DNA from: Hoeflea sp038900095
Lineage (GTDB): Bacteria > Pseudomonadota > Alphaproteobacteria > Rhizobiales > Rhizobiaceae
Direction: 5' to 3'
Assembly: GCF_038900095.1 (NCBI RefSeq)
Contig: NZ_JBBMQQ010000013.1
Location: 1 to 64,000 of the forward strand
DNA length: 64,000 nucleotides
Below are positions 9,827 through 18,205 of this stretch, piece after piece. The notes under the pieces are model-generated. The model did no database searches and was not told the DNA's origin. It saw nothing but the letters and a program-made list of their open reading frames with translations. Position numbers and translations under genes: made by a program. Within the stretch, counting starts at the first letter, position 1. Every line of letters begins with the position of its first letter.

Positions 9827-10618
9827 ATGCAGTCTGGACGAGTTGAAGCCTTTGTTCTCTCTGGCGTTGCGGCACTTGCGCTGTCTGTCTCCCCTGTAAT
9901 GGCAGGCGACGCGGCCGCCACCTCCGACTGGCAGGGCTTTTATCTCGGCCTCGCATTGGGCGGCGCTCACAGTGCGGCCAAGCCTGACACCGGTGTCGTC
10001 TATGGTACGGGCTACTTTAATGATGCTGGGGGTGCGAGCGATCGGGATCAGATCAACCCGATCCTGCAACGGCGAATTGACGGGCAGGATCTGACCGGAT
10101 CCGTGCTGGCCGGATATGATTTCCAGTCTGGCAACTTTACATACGGCTTGGAGGGTGATCTCACCTTCATGGGGTTTTCCCAGACCCAAAGCGCCGGCCC
10201 GGTGAATTACGATACCGCCCCGGCCAGCACATTCACCACCCGAACCACCATTGAATCCGATTTTCTGCTCAGCCTGCGCCCGAAGCTCGGTTACGTCAGC
10301 GGCCCGTTCCAGTTCTATGTGTCCGCTGGCCCGTCGGTCAGCCGGTTCAAGATGACCCATCACTATTCCGACACCCATAACGGCGGCAGCAGCGTGACAT
10401 TCTCTGACAGCAAGACCGCGCTGGGCGTTTCAAGCAGCATTGGCGTGGGCTACATGCTGTCCGATGGCTGGGTGCTGCGCAGCGACTATGTGTTCAGCTA
10501 CTATCCGGACATTGCCGGCGGCAGTTCCGAGCTCAACGGCGACGGCAAGACTGATTTCACCTATGGGTCTGATTTCCAGTCGCACAATCTGCGTCTGGCC
10601 CTGATCAAGCGCTTCTGA
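9827..10618 (+). CDS. Outer-membrane beta-barrel protein
   Basis: A 263-residue protein with a clear signal peptide (residues 1-26, ending SPVMA before GDAAA), so it is exported. The mature part begins with WQGFYLGLALGGAHS, typical of small opacity or Omp25/Omp31-like barrels of Hyphomicrobiales, contains alternating aromatic strands, and ends in RLALIKRF with a C-terminal phenylalanine, the usual recognition signal for outer-membrane insertion by the BAM complex. The start at 9827 has an AAGGA site 9 bases upstream; the frame is open further upstream but without a signal peptide start. Probably a structural surface protein; no specific ligand can be inferred. Confidence 0.85.
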   Translation: MQSGRVEAFVLSGVAALALSVSPVMAGDAAATSDWQGFYLGLALGGAHSAAKPDTGVVYGTGYFNDAGGASDRDQINPILQRRIDGQDLTGSVLAGYDFQSGNFTYGLEGDLTFMGFSQTQSAGPVNYDTAPASTFTTRTTIESDFLLSLRPKLGYVSGPFQFYVSAGPSVSRFKMTHHYSDTHNGGSSVTFSDSKTALGVSSSIGVGYMLSDGWVLRSDYVFSYYPDIAGGSSELNGDGKTDFTYGSDFQSHNLRLALIKRF

Positions 10619-10638
10619 GCCGCCCGTCAGCGGCTCTT
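10617..10638 (+). terminator. Weak terminator-like hairpin
   Basis: GAGCCG (10617-10622) and CGGCTC (10631-10636) form a 6-bp stem with an 8-base loop overlapping the stop codon of the outer-membrane protein gene, followed by only two T residues. It may be a weak terminator or an mRNA 3-prime stabiliser. Confidence 0.35.
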
Positions 10639-10795
10639 CGATGACAATTTGCGCGATGTGCACATGATTGTTGCCCGGGCGGGGTACAAATTCAGCGGAA
10701 TCTGAATTACCTCAATGCATGGTCCGGGCGCTGCCCGGTGAATTCGGCACTAGACCGGATACCGTCTTGCAGTCAGTCCGGCGCGGAGCAGTAGA

Positions 10796-11098
10796 ATGGC
10801 CTTTCTCGAAAATGGCGAGCATCTTTTTGTCATTGACCTGACCTACATCACGGCGCTCGAGAACATTGACCCGCTGGTGGCACCCCATATGGCTTTCATT
10901 GAGCGCAACTATGCGGCAGGCCTGTTCCTGGCTTCGGGCGCCAAGGTTCCGCGTACCGGTGGCGTCATCATTGCCCGCGGCCGCTCGGTCAAGGATATCG
11001 AGGAACTGATCACCGCCGACCCGTTTCACATGGCAGGCGTGGCCCACTACAAGATCACCGAGTTCGAGCCCGGCAGTGTCGCCGCCGCGCTGAAATAG
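10796..11098 (+). CDS. YciI family protein
   Basis: A 100-residue protein of the YCII superfamily, a small ferredoxin-like dimeric fold. Recognisable features are the N-terminal beta strand LFVIDLTYI, the conserved HMAFIERNYAAGLFLASG segment with its histidine, and the C-terminal DPFHMAGVAHYKITEF motif, where Asp and His usually line the putative active site. Biochemical function is not established for most members. A GGAG site lies about 8 bases before the ATG. It is convergent with gshB, whose stop is 24 bases away. Confidence 0.88.
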   Translation: MAFLENGEHLFVIDLTYITALENIDPLVAPHMAFIERNYAAGLFLASGAKVPRTGGVIIARGRSVKDIEELITADPFHMAGVAHYKITEFEPGSVAAALK

Positions 11099-11122
11099 CC
11101 GGTTTGCCGCGCGCTGCGGGCC

Positions 11123-12070
11123 TTAGCGGCGCTTTGATTCCACAGCATCCCAGAACAGTGCAGCCACGTCCGCGCCGCCGAAATTCCTGATTTCGCGAAG
11201 CCCGGTGGGCGAGGTCACGTTGATCTCGGTCATCAGGTCGCCGATGATGTCGATACCGACCAGAATGAAGCCGCGCTGTTTCAGCGACGGGCCGATGCGG
11301 GCGCAGATTTCCTTCTCGCGCTCGGTCAGTTCGCTGTGCTCGGCACGGCCGCCGGCATGCATGTTGGAGCGCGCATCCGTCTCCGCCGGCACCCGGTTGA
11401 TCGCGCCGACAGGCTCGCCGTCGATCAGGATGATGCGCTTGTCGCCGGCGCGCACCGAGGAGAGGTATTCCTGGGCGATGAACGGCTCGCGGTACATCTG
11501 CGCGAACATTTCCAGAAGCGAGGCGAGATTGCGGTCGTCGGGTTTGATGTGGAACACCCCGGCGCCGCCATTGCCATAAAGCGGCTTGAGGATCATGTCG
11601 CCGACCTCGGCGCGGAAATCATTGATCGTCGCCGGATCACGGCTGATCAGGGTCTTCGGCATCAGGTCGGGAAATTCGGTAACGAAGATCTTCTCCGGCG
11701 AGTTGCGAACCCAGGCCGGATCATTGACCACCAGCGTTTTCGGGTGAACCCGCTCCAGGAGGTGCGTCGAGGTGATGTAGGCCATGTCAAACGGCGGGTC
11801 CTGCCTGAGCAGCACCACATCCATGTCGGCGAGGTTGATCTTTTCCTGCGGTCCGAGCTCGAAATGATCGCCCTCGACATCACGCAGGATCATCGGTTCG
11901 GCAACCGCCTGCACAACCCCGTCGCGCATCGACAGCTGGTCCGGCGTGTAGTGAAACAGCTTGTAGCCGCGGTTCTGCGCCTCCAGCGACATGGCGAAGG
12001 TGGAATCGCCGGCAATCTTGATCGAGCGCACATGGTCCATCTGGACCGCAACATTCCGGATCTTGCTCAT
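11123..12070 (-). CDS. gshB: Glutathione synthase
   Basis: A 315-residue ATP-grasp ligase joining gamma-glutamylcysteine and glycine to make glutathione (cytoplasm, second step of synthesis). It matches the length of Escherichia coli GshB (316). Visible features are the N-terminal domain starting MSKIRNVAVQMD, the ATP-grasp segment KPLYGNGGAGVF, and the C-terminal Mg-binding and substrate loop EINVTSPTGLREI. I chose the ATG at 12070 because an upstream in-frame ATG (12100) lies beyond the family start and GGAGA precedes 12070. In rhizobia gshB usually follows yraN directly; here about 3.4 kb with two other genes separates them. Confidence 0.95.
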   Translation of the reverse strand: MSKIRNVAVQMDHVRSIKIAGDSTFAMSLEAQNRGYKLFHYTPDQLSMRDGVVQAVAEPMILRDVEGDHFELGPQEKINLADMDVVLLRQDPPFDMAYITSTHLLERVHPKTLVVNDPAWVRNSPEKIFVTEFPDLMPKTLISRDPATINDFRAEVGDMILKPLYGNGGAGVFHIKPDDRNLASLLEMFAQMYREPFIAQEYLSSVRAGDKRIILIDGEPVGAINRVPAETDARSNMHAGGRAEHSELTEREKEICARIGPSLKQRGFILVGIDIIGDLMTEINVTSPTGLREIRNFGGADVAALFWDAVESKRR

Positions 12071-12519
12071 GGGTAGGGTGTCTCCGCCAATCTGATGCAC
12101 TCACATAGGGCGTGGGTGGGGGGGATTGCAACGGGGGAGGCGGATGGAATTGGGGAAGGCATGGAGGCGCCGCAGGATGAATTGGTGGGACAAAGGTCAA
12201 GCGACGGGCAACTCGTCTGCGTGACACCCGACGGTTCCCGGACATCCTCAAAGCAAGGCCAAGAATCCAGAACGCTTGCGAAAGCTGTCAACGGATGGCG
12301 TGCGGAAAAATGCCGGTTACCGGTTTGTGTAGGTGTATCTACCTTGAATAAAAGCCGAGGAATTGTGTGGGTATGTGAATAAAGCGTGAATAGTCGCATT
12401 ATCAATTGTCTTCTGGTTGACCGGCCAGCTGTTTGGATTGAGTGATATTCAGAACAAAAGAATTGATTACCATGCATACTTAGAAACAGAAAGCAGTTCT
12501 GACTATATGGGAGTTGGTT
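12071..12519. other. Intergenic region gshB / barrel-like protein
   Basis: 449 bases between divergent genes. The gshB-proximal half is G-rich; the distal half (12330-12519) is AT-rich and should carry the promoter of the gene at 12520. No gene, tRNA or clear regulatory palindrome was seen. Confidence 0.5.
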
Positions 12520-14076
12520 ATGAACAAGCACCGAGTGAATGCTTGGGTGAAGAGGGCCATCAGGAAACAGCTGCAGGCTGATACGGGCAACCACGCCCTC
12601 AACCAGTATCAGCCGGGCCTGTCGGAAAACCTGGAAACGGAATACGGGATGAACGCTGCGATGCGTCACGGTTCCCACGCCTATATCAACGCGGAATTCA
12701 GCAATGCGGACGAGCCCGAACCCATCATGCCTCCATTGCTGGGCCACGAGACAAAGGCCGAAAAGACGGCTGGCGGTATGGCCGGCATTGTCAAGAAGCG
12801 ATTTGGCCTTGGTATCCTGCTCGCGCTGGTGCTCGTGGGCTGGGATACAGGTTCCGCAAAGGCAGCGTTCCATCTGCAGGACTTCGATACGGACGGGAAT
12901 CCGGAAGCTGTGAGCTACCAGGAACTCCGTCTTTTCCTGACCTACAATCTGAACATGAGTATCGCGGAATTTGACGCAGCCGGAAATCAGAACGGCGTGC
13001 TGGATGGAGCCGAGGTCGATGCATACAACCGCGTCCTGGATGCAAACATCGATGATGCCTTGGGAGCGTTTTTCTACTCCGATGAAGAGGACCGGATTCT
13101 CACATCGGGCAAGACGGTCCCTCTCGACACGGTGCTGGGAAATTTCAACCTCAAACGGAAGAACGCACCGAAGCCTCTCACGCCGGAGGAAATTGCAGAA
13201 AAGGAAAAGGCTGCCCGGCTGGCCAAGACACGACGGTTTGTCCGCGACAATCACGGCCTTTACATCCGTGGTAGCGGCAAGGACGTCTCGATCCGCGAGA
13301 GCGCACTGGATGCCGCGGGGGCCAAGGTGACCTATACCAACAACAATGTAACCGACATTGATGTCGGCCGTATCAAGGGAGCCGTCGGCTATCTGTTTTC
13401 AGGTACGTTGAAACCCGGCAAGGCAAAGTCCGGTGGCGGCCCTGTTCTGGATTCCTATTCATACGGCGGTTCAATTGAGTTGGACCGGTTCTTTGATAGC
13501 CGCGGCAGGGCGTTCGAGAAGGATGCGCTGACGCTCCGGCTGGGCGGAGATCTGCAGTTTTCGGGGATCATGCCCGGCAACATTCCAACCCAGTACCTAA
13601 CGAACTGGGTCCGCTATCAAACCGACACGAGGTTCGAGGAGCAGACATACGGTCTGGAGACGATATATGAACCCTACATCGGCGTGTTCAACAGGTTGTA
13701 CTCCCTTGATAACAACCTGAAGCTCATCGCGCGCTTTACCCCCACGCTGCGCTCCGACTACACGATTGTCGGAAAGGATCCCAACAGCCGTTTCCTGGTT
13801 GATAGGTTCTGGAACTTGGGATTCGGCGCAAGCTTTCGGCTTGACCTGACCGACGATGACAAGACGCTCGCCTATTTCACCACGACCTATGAAAACTATT
13901 GGGACGTTCTGGGTGGAATCGGGCGGACATACTCTTGGGAAAACCAGCTTTCGTTCCCCTTGGCGCGGGACAGTGGCCTGGATGTTGCCCTTACCGCAAC
14001 GCATACCCTCTCCAGGAAGGCTGCCACCGGAAAGAGGGACGACCGGTTCGAGTTGGGTCTCGGAGTGAAATTCTGA
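12520..14076 (+). CDS. Unrecognised exported protein, probable beta-barrel
   Basis: A 518-residue protein I do not recognise. Residues 1-86 are polar with no domain; then KKRFGLGILLALVLVGW and DTGSAKA (residues 92-115) form a textbook signal peptide with cleavage before AFHLQ. An internal ATG at 12778 (residue 87) would give a normal short signal peptide, but the ATG at 12520 has a better ribosome site (GGGAG). After the cleavage point come two degenerate EF-hand-like loops (DTDGN at 123-127 and NQNGVLDGAE near 157-166). From about residue 240 there are alternating strands rich in Tyr and Phe, and the protein ends ELGLGVKF with a terminal phenylalanine, so the C-terminal half is probably an outer-membrane barrel. 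It is an insertion relative to the usual yraN-gshB neighbourhood. Confidence 0.7.
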   Translation: MNKHRVNAWVKRAIRKQLQADTGNHALNQYQPGLSENLETEYGMNAAMRHGSHAYINAEFSNADEPEPIMPPLLGHETKAEKTAGGMAGIVKKRFGLGILLALVLVGWDTGSAKAAFHLQDFDTDGNPEAVSYQELRLFLTYNLNMSIAEFDAAGNQNGVLDGAEVDAYNRVLDANIDDALGAFFYSDEEDRILTSGKTVPLDTVLGNFNLKRKNAPKPLTPEEIAEKEKAARLAKTRRFVRDNHGLYIRGSGKDVSIRESALDAAGAKVTYTNNNVTDIDVGRIKGAVGYLFSGTLKPGKAKSGGGPVLDSYSYGGSIELDRFFDSRGRAFEKDALTLRLGGDLQFSGIMPGNIPTQYLTNWVRYQTDTRFEEQTYGLETIYEPYIGVFNRLYSLDNNLKLIARFTPTLRSDYTIVGKDPNSRFLVDRFWNLGFGASFRLDLTDDDKTLAYFTTTYENYWDVLGGIGRTYSWENQLSFPLARDSGLDVALTATHTLSRKAATGKRDDRFELGLGVKF

Positions 14077-14210
14077 CGCAAGAAGCCGGTCTTGGTTGAG
14101 CTTGCGGAAGGTTCAACAAGCCTGTGTGTTGATGAACGGCACAGCTCAACTGATCGTCCGGATCGATCAGGCGCGTTCGGCGATAGATGTCCCTCGGTGG
14201 TCTTGCCGTG

Positions 14211-14251
14211 CCGCAGGCGGGACATGAGTTGCCCCGCCTGCGGTTGTTGTT
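14211..14251 (+). terminator. Probable terminator of the barrel-like gene
   Basis: CCGCAGGCGGG (14211-14221) and CCCGCCTGCGG (14233-14243) form a perfect 11-bp stem with an 11-base loop, followed by TTGTTGTT. It lies between the convergent genes ending at 14076 and 14260. The T-rich side favours termination of plus-strand transcription. Confidence 0.65.
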
Positions 14252-14259
14252 CCAAGGCA

Positions 14260-15273
14260 TCACTCGGCTGGAAGCCGGAGCGTTGCCAGATCTGTTCCGA
14301 CGATGACATTGCCCTCGAAACCTGCACCCTTGGCGGCATCCGCATAATCGGCTTGTGTCAGCCCGCCGCCCGGAACCTTGTAGGGCCCCTGGTTCTTGGC
14401 GCCGAGAGGCGGGATCAGGTGGGTCAGCATCAGGTGCTTGACGCCTGCTCGCTGGGACATCGCGCCAAGGTCGGATGATGTCGCCTGGCGGTAGAAGACC
14501 GGGGGCGGAAAGCCGCTGTCCTTGTCCGGCCCCATCACCGGATGAATGGTCGAGTGCACCACCACATCGGCGCCATTGGCCAGGGCTTCGACTGCGGCCG
14601 AAGTGGACGAGTCCCGTGGCGGAGCGGGCAGATCATTGCCGGCGTCTCCGCCGATGACGACGCTGCCGGCCGGGGTGTCGACACGGTAGGACGCATGTCC
14701 GGCGATGTGACGTGAGGTGACCGCTGAAACCACGACGTCGCCCGAGCGCCAGACTTCCTGACCCTCTGGCGTGCCGTCAAAGGTGCTTACGTTGAGCAAA
14801 TCTGCAGGGCCGCCCGGCAGTCGCTTCGGGTTCTCCGCCAGGCGCTGGGCAATCTCGCCCGAGGCAATGTAGGAATCGCCCAGATGCGCCGCGAGATTGG
14901 CGCAGCTTGCCACGTGGCCCGGCTCGGCTTCGACATCCGCACTGCAGACCAGATCGAGTTTCGGACCGGCTGACCCGAAATGCCACCGGACCTGTACCAT
15001 ATCGGCCAGTCCGTCGGTGTGATCGGAGTGGATATGGGTCAGGAAGACGGCCTTGATCTTGCCGACGGGCACGTTGAGCTTGGACAATTGCTGGAGTGTG
15101 CCGCGCCCGGCATCGAACTGCAGCATCACGTCCGAACACCCGTTGGCGTCATCGCCATAGCGGACCAGTGTTCCCGCACCTGCCTGCCCATTGAACACCG
15201 GCGGGCCTCCCTGCGTGCCGGTCAGGGTGACTTCGAGACATGGAGCCGCGTTTGCCGCGATCCCGCCAGCCAT
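14260..15273 (-). CDS. MBL-fold metallohydrolase, start disrupted
   Basis: A 337-residue metallo-beta-lactamase-fold hydrolase (beta-CASP-less, similar in size to arylsulfatase- or RNase Z-like secreted members). The metal motif THIHSDHTD supplies H80, H82, D84 and H85; further ligands are the His in TSRHIAGH, the Asp in IGGDAGND and the His in MLTHLIPP. The frame can start at the ATG at 15273, but this begins inside a signal peptide: the same frame extends upstream to an ATG pair with a strong Shine-Dalgarno at 15325-15336, interrupted by one TAG codon at 15283-15285. Thus the exported form is probably lost or the gene is a recent pseudogene; translation from 15273 would give a protein lacking most of its signal peptide. 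Confidence 0.75.
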   Translation of the reverse strand: MAGGIAANAAPCLEVTLTGTQGGPPVFNGQAGAGTLVRYGDDANGCSDVMLQFDAGRGTLQQLSKLNVPVGKIKAVFLTHIHSDHTDGLADMVQVRWHFGSAGPKLDLVCSADVEAEPGHVASCANLAAHLGDSYIASGEIAQRLAENPKRLPGGPADLLNVSTFDGTPEGQEVWRSGDVVVSAVTSRHIAGHASYRVDTPAGSVVIGGDAGNDLPAPPRDSSTSAAVEALANGADVVVHSTIHPVMGPDKDSGFPPPVFYRQATSSDLGAMSQRAGVKHLMLTHLIPPLGAKNQGPYKVPGGGLTQADYADAAKGAGFEGNVIVGTDLATLRLPAE

Positions 15274-15336
15274 CAGTCCTGCCTACACTCCGAAGACGCC
15301 GAAGATATGCCTAGGTAACAACATCATATTCCTCCC
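15274..15336 (-). pseudogene. Signal-peptide start of MBL gene with in-frame amber codon
   Basis: Reading the minus strand, GGGAGG (15336-15331) precedes two ATG codons (15327 and 15324). The frame reads MMLLPRHIFGVFGV, then TAG at 15285-15283, then AGLMAGGIAANAAP, in the same frame as the downstream MBL gene. Without the stop it would be a normal Sec signal peptide cleaved near ANA-AP. A single base change (for example from TGG, CAG, TCG or TTG) explains it. Confidence 0.75.
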
Positions 15337-15344
15337 AATCGTTC

Positions 15345-15364
15345 GCCCGGTTGAAAGTCCGGGC
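15345..15364 (-). promoter_or_regulatory. Leader hairpin upstream of MBL gene
   Basis: GCCCGG (15345-15350) and CCGGGC (15359-15364) form a 6-bp perfect stem just upstream of the Shine-Dalgarno of the disrupted MBL gene; the flanking 15370-15440 is AT-rich and probably contains the promoter. The role of the stem is unknown. The rest of 15365-15562 shows no gene. Confidence 0.35.
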
Positions 15365-15562
15365 AGGCCGATCTTATCAATTTGTTCAAAAAAACGATAT
15401 TAATTTTCAATATGGATCAATGTCGAAATTATTAGAGGAAACGGAAAATTTTGCGAACGAAGGCGCCGACCGGAATGTCGGGTCACATGCTGCTTTCGCG
15501 GCGGTTGGGGCGTATGGCCTCGAAATGGACCAAGGGTTGGTTGGGCAGGTCAGGCTGGTTCG

Positions 15563-15931
15563 TCAGAACGCATCCTCAAGATGCACCGGCCAGCTCCACG
15601 GGCTGACGACGACGATGTCGTGACGCCAGGACAGCCGCGCCGAGTCCTTCTGCCGGCTGATGAACAATTCCCCTGCCGCCGCGATCCGCCGTTGCGCCGG
15701 ATAGCTTACCGCATCGACGCCTGAAGCCAGGTCGCGGCGCGCCTTGACCTCGACAAAGGCGATCAGATCGCCCTTGCGCGCCACCAGGTCGATTTCACCC
15801 ACCGGGGTGCGGTAACGAAGCGCCTTGATGCTGTAGCCCTTGAGCAGCAGGGCCAGCGCGGCAAACCATTCCGCACGGCGGCCCTTGCGCTCCAAGCGCC
15901 GTTTTCGAGCAAGCCTGTCGTCCGCGCTCAC
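15563..15931 (-). CDS. yraN: YraN family (UPF0102) endonuclease-like protein
   Basis: A 122-residue protein of the YraN/UPF0102 family, which has a restriction-endonuclease-like (Holliday-junction-resolvase-type) fold. The conserved core is visible: G-x-x-AE (GRRAEWFAA), then GEIDLVARKGDLIAFVEVKA, supplying the E-D-ExK metal-binding residues. Cellular role is not established. Its ATG overlaps the stop of rsmI by 4 bases (ATGA), the usual translationally coupled rsmI-yraN order. Downstream, where gshB often follows in rhizobia, there is instead a non-coding gap and the MBL gene. Confidence 0.9.
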   Translation of the reverse strand: MSADDRLARKRRLERKGRRAEWFAALALLLKGYSIKALRYRTPVGEIDLVARKGDLIAFVEVKARRDLASGVDAVSYPAQRRIAAAGELFISRQKDSARLSWRHDIVVVSPWSWPVHLEDAF

Positions 15932-16887
15932 GCCTCACCTTTCGCGGTGAGGTCCTTCATGTCCAGAAGCCGCTGGTAGAGATCCTTGCGCGGCAATCCG
16001 GTCAGCCGTGCGGCTTCCGTCGCAGCCTTGCCGGCTGGCAGATCGGCCGCAAGCTTTACCAGCAGCGCGTCGACATCATCGTCCGATGGCACTGGTGTCG
16101 AGCCGGGGCCTATCACCAGTACGATCTCGCCGCGCACATTCTCGTCCTGGTACGAGGCGGCAAGCTCGCCCAGCGTGCCGCGCCGGATTTCCTCGTAAGC
16201 CTTGGTCAGCTCCCGGCAGACGGCAGCCGGACGATCAGTGCCAAGCACGTCGGCAGCGGACTTCAGCGAGGCCGCCAGCCGGTTAGGGCTTTCAAAGAAC
16301 ATCAGTGTCGCCTCGGTGGTGGCGAAGCCCGCATATCGGTCACGCCGTGCCTTGTCCTTGGACGGGAGAAATCCTGCAAACAGGAACGTGTCGCTGGGCA
16401 GGCCCGAGGCGACAAGTGCCGCCATCGGCGCCGAGGCCCCGGGGATCGGAATGACCGGGACACCGGCTTCAATCGCGGTCTGCGAGATCCGGTAACCGGG
16501 GTCGGAGACCAGCGGCGTGCCGGCATCGGAAATCAGCGCCACGCTCTTGCCCGCTTCCAGCGCCTCCATCAGCTTCGGCCCGACGCGCTCGGCATTGTGT
16601 TCGTGATAGGCATAGGGCCGCGTGACGATACCGAAGCGGTCGAGCAACACCCGGCTGACGCGTGTGTCCTCGCAGGCGATGATATCGGCGCCGGCGAGCG
16701 TCTCCAGCCCGCGAATGGTCATGTCGCCCAGGTTGCCGATCGGGGTGGAAACCAGATAGAGGCCCGGCTCGAGCGGCCGCGCGGCGATCTCGTGCATACC
16801 GATGCGGAAAGACCGCGCCGGTTGGTCAGTGGCCACGGCTTCGCCGGTCTCTGCGTCGCCCGGAGCTTTGGTTTTCTTGCGTGTCAT
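15928..16887 (-). CDS. rsmI: 16S rRNA (cytidine1402-2'-O)-methyltransferase
   Basis: A 319-residue SAM-dependent tetrapyrrole-methylase-fold enzyme that 2'-O-methylates C1402 of 16S rRNA in the ribosomal P-site region. Visible motifs are STPIGNLGDMTIRGLETL, ACEDTRVSR, SDAGTPLVSDPGYR and PGASAPMAALVASGLPSD, followed by the conserved RELTKAYEE segment and an RsmI-type C-terminal helical domain (near TGLPRKDLYQ). The ATG at 16887 is chosen over one at 16986 because AGGGCAG lies before it and the extra N-terminus does not look like the family. It forms a coupled pair with yraN. Confidence 0.93.
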   Translation of the reverse strand: MTRKKTKAPGDAETGEAVATDQPARSFRIGMHEIAARPLEPGLYLVSTPIGNLGDMTIRGLETLAGADIIACEDTRVSRVLLDRFGIVTRPYAYHEHNAERVGPKLMEALEAGKSVALISDAGTPLVSDPGYRISQTAIEAGVPVIPIPGASAPMAALVASGLPSDTFLFAGFLPSKDKARRDRYAGFATTEATLMFFESPNRLAASLKSAADVLGTDRPAAVCRELTKAYEEIRRGTLGELAASYQDENVRGEIVLVIGPGSTPVPSDDDVDALLVKLAADLPAGKAATEAARLTGLPRKDLYQRLLDMKDLTAKGEA

Positions 16888-17167
16888 CGCTGCCCTGCCG
16901 CTTGCTTGAATGTGTGCCACGCAAACAAGCCAAGTTTCCGTCTCACGCCGGTGTAGCAGAGTTTTCAAAAAGGGTGTGAGAGGCATCCGGCCGGAAATTC
17001 AGCAGCGGTCATGGCCTTGAGGCCGGCCAGTTGTGGCGTGAGCCCGGTATGGGCCGGATGTTGTGCCCGGTTCGCCCATGGCACTGAACCGATTTTCGGT
17101 TATGCAGCACTCCTGACAGTTTTCGCCCCATCGCAGTGCCATTGCCGACAACAACCAAGAGGCGTCC

Positions 17168-17386
17168 ATGAGACCATCCCTGAGACAGAAAGCCATCGCA
17201 ATCTGCGACGCCAAGATTGCGCAAAAGGGTGAGGGCGTCGGACTGTCCTTCTATGCATTCTTTGCAAACAGGAACGACGATCCGGAGCTGCTGATGGAAG
17301 CTGCGACCTGGTGGATCAAGACCCACCGGCTGGATCATTTCGAAAAGGCGGCCAAGATCCGGAGCATGCTGCTGGACCGGCAGTAA
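17168..17386 (+). CDS. Small conserved protein, DUF6500-like
   Basis: A 72-residue basic protein with the pattern GLSFYAFFANRNDDPELLME and AATWWIKTHRLDHFEKAAKI. I associate this with a small family found in rhizobia and other proteobacteria (DUF6500), from memory and without certainty. An AGAGGCG site precedes the ATG. No signal peptide or metal motif is visible. It is probably cytoplasmic and of unknown role. The DUF4336 gene follows 80 bases downstream on the same strand and could be co-transcribed. Confidence 0.7.
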   Translation: MRPSLRQKAIAICDAKIAQKGEGVGLSFYAFFANRNDDPELLMEAATWWIKTHRLDHFEKAAKIRSMLLDRQ

Positions 17387-17466
17387 AATCGCGGCAGACC
17401 GGGATTTTCACCACAAACTTCTGTAAGTCTGAGGCACACGTAATGAAAGATGGGACCTGAATTCTC

Positions 17467-18171
17467 ATGAGTGTTTTGCTGAAACTGGCGGATGATATCT
17501 GGCTCGCTGAGGGGGAAATCGTCGATTTCTACGGATTTCCCTACCCGACACGCAGTGTTGTGGTCCGGCTTCCCGACGGCGGGCTGTGGGTGTGGTCGCC
17601 AATTGCCCTGAGCGCTGAATTGAAGGCTCAAATTGAAGAGCTGGGCACACCTGCGCATCTGGTCAGCCCCAACAAGATCCATCATCTCTATTTGCAGGAC
17701 TGGAAAGCCGCCTATCCCGAAGCCCGGTTGTGGGGGCCGCAATCGACGATCAGCAAGCGCACCGACCTGGAATTCGAGGCGCCGCTTGAAAACCACTCGC
17801 CCCAAGCCTGGCAGGGCGCGTTCGATCAGGCCTGGTTCCACGGATCAAGGTTCCTCGACGAGATCGTTTTCTTTCACTCCCAATCAGAGACGGCGATCCT
17901 TGCCGACATGTCTGAGAATTTCTCCGACGAGTTCCTGCGCAAGCATTGGTCTGGCTGGAAACGCTGGATTGCGCGTGTATGGGGCATTGTAGAGGGGAAG
18001 GGCTACGCCCCGCTGGAGGTGCGCTGGTCGTTTCTATCCAGAGGTCCATTGCGCGCCGCGCGCGACAAGGTTCTGGGCTGGAATCCCAGGCGGGTGATCA
18101 TGGCACATGGCAAATGGCAGGACAGCGATGGCAGAAACTATCTGGCCAGGGCTTTCGAATGGATTGGCTGA
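17467..18171 (+). CDS. DUF4336 domain-containing protein
   Basis: A 234-residue protein of the DUF4336 family, which is related to the metallo-beta-lactamase fold but lacks the full HxHxDH motif. Features are the N-terminal YPTRSVVVRLPDGGLWVWSP, then LVSPNKIHHLYLQDWKAAYP (the family His pair), the central FFHSQSETAILADMSENF, and MAHGKW near the C-terminus. The remaining His and Asp residues may bind a metal. Function is unknown. It shares orientation with the preceding 72-residue gene and is convergent with the TauE exporter gene. Confidence 0.82.
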   Translation: MSVLLKLADDIWLAEGEIVDFYGFPYPTRSVVVRLPDGGLWVWSPIALSAELKAQIEELGTPAHLVSPNKIHHLYLQDWKAAYPEARLWGPQSTISKRTDLEFEAPLENHSPQAWQGAFDQAWFHGSRFLDEIVFFHSQSETAILADMSENFSDEFLRKHWSGWKRWIARVWGIVEGKGYAPLEVRWSFLSRGPLRAARDKVLGWNPRRVIMAHGKWQDSDGRNYLARAFEWIG

Positions 18172-18205
18172 CGCGCGTGGGATCCCGTGGGTGAAGATGG
18201 TCCAG

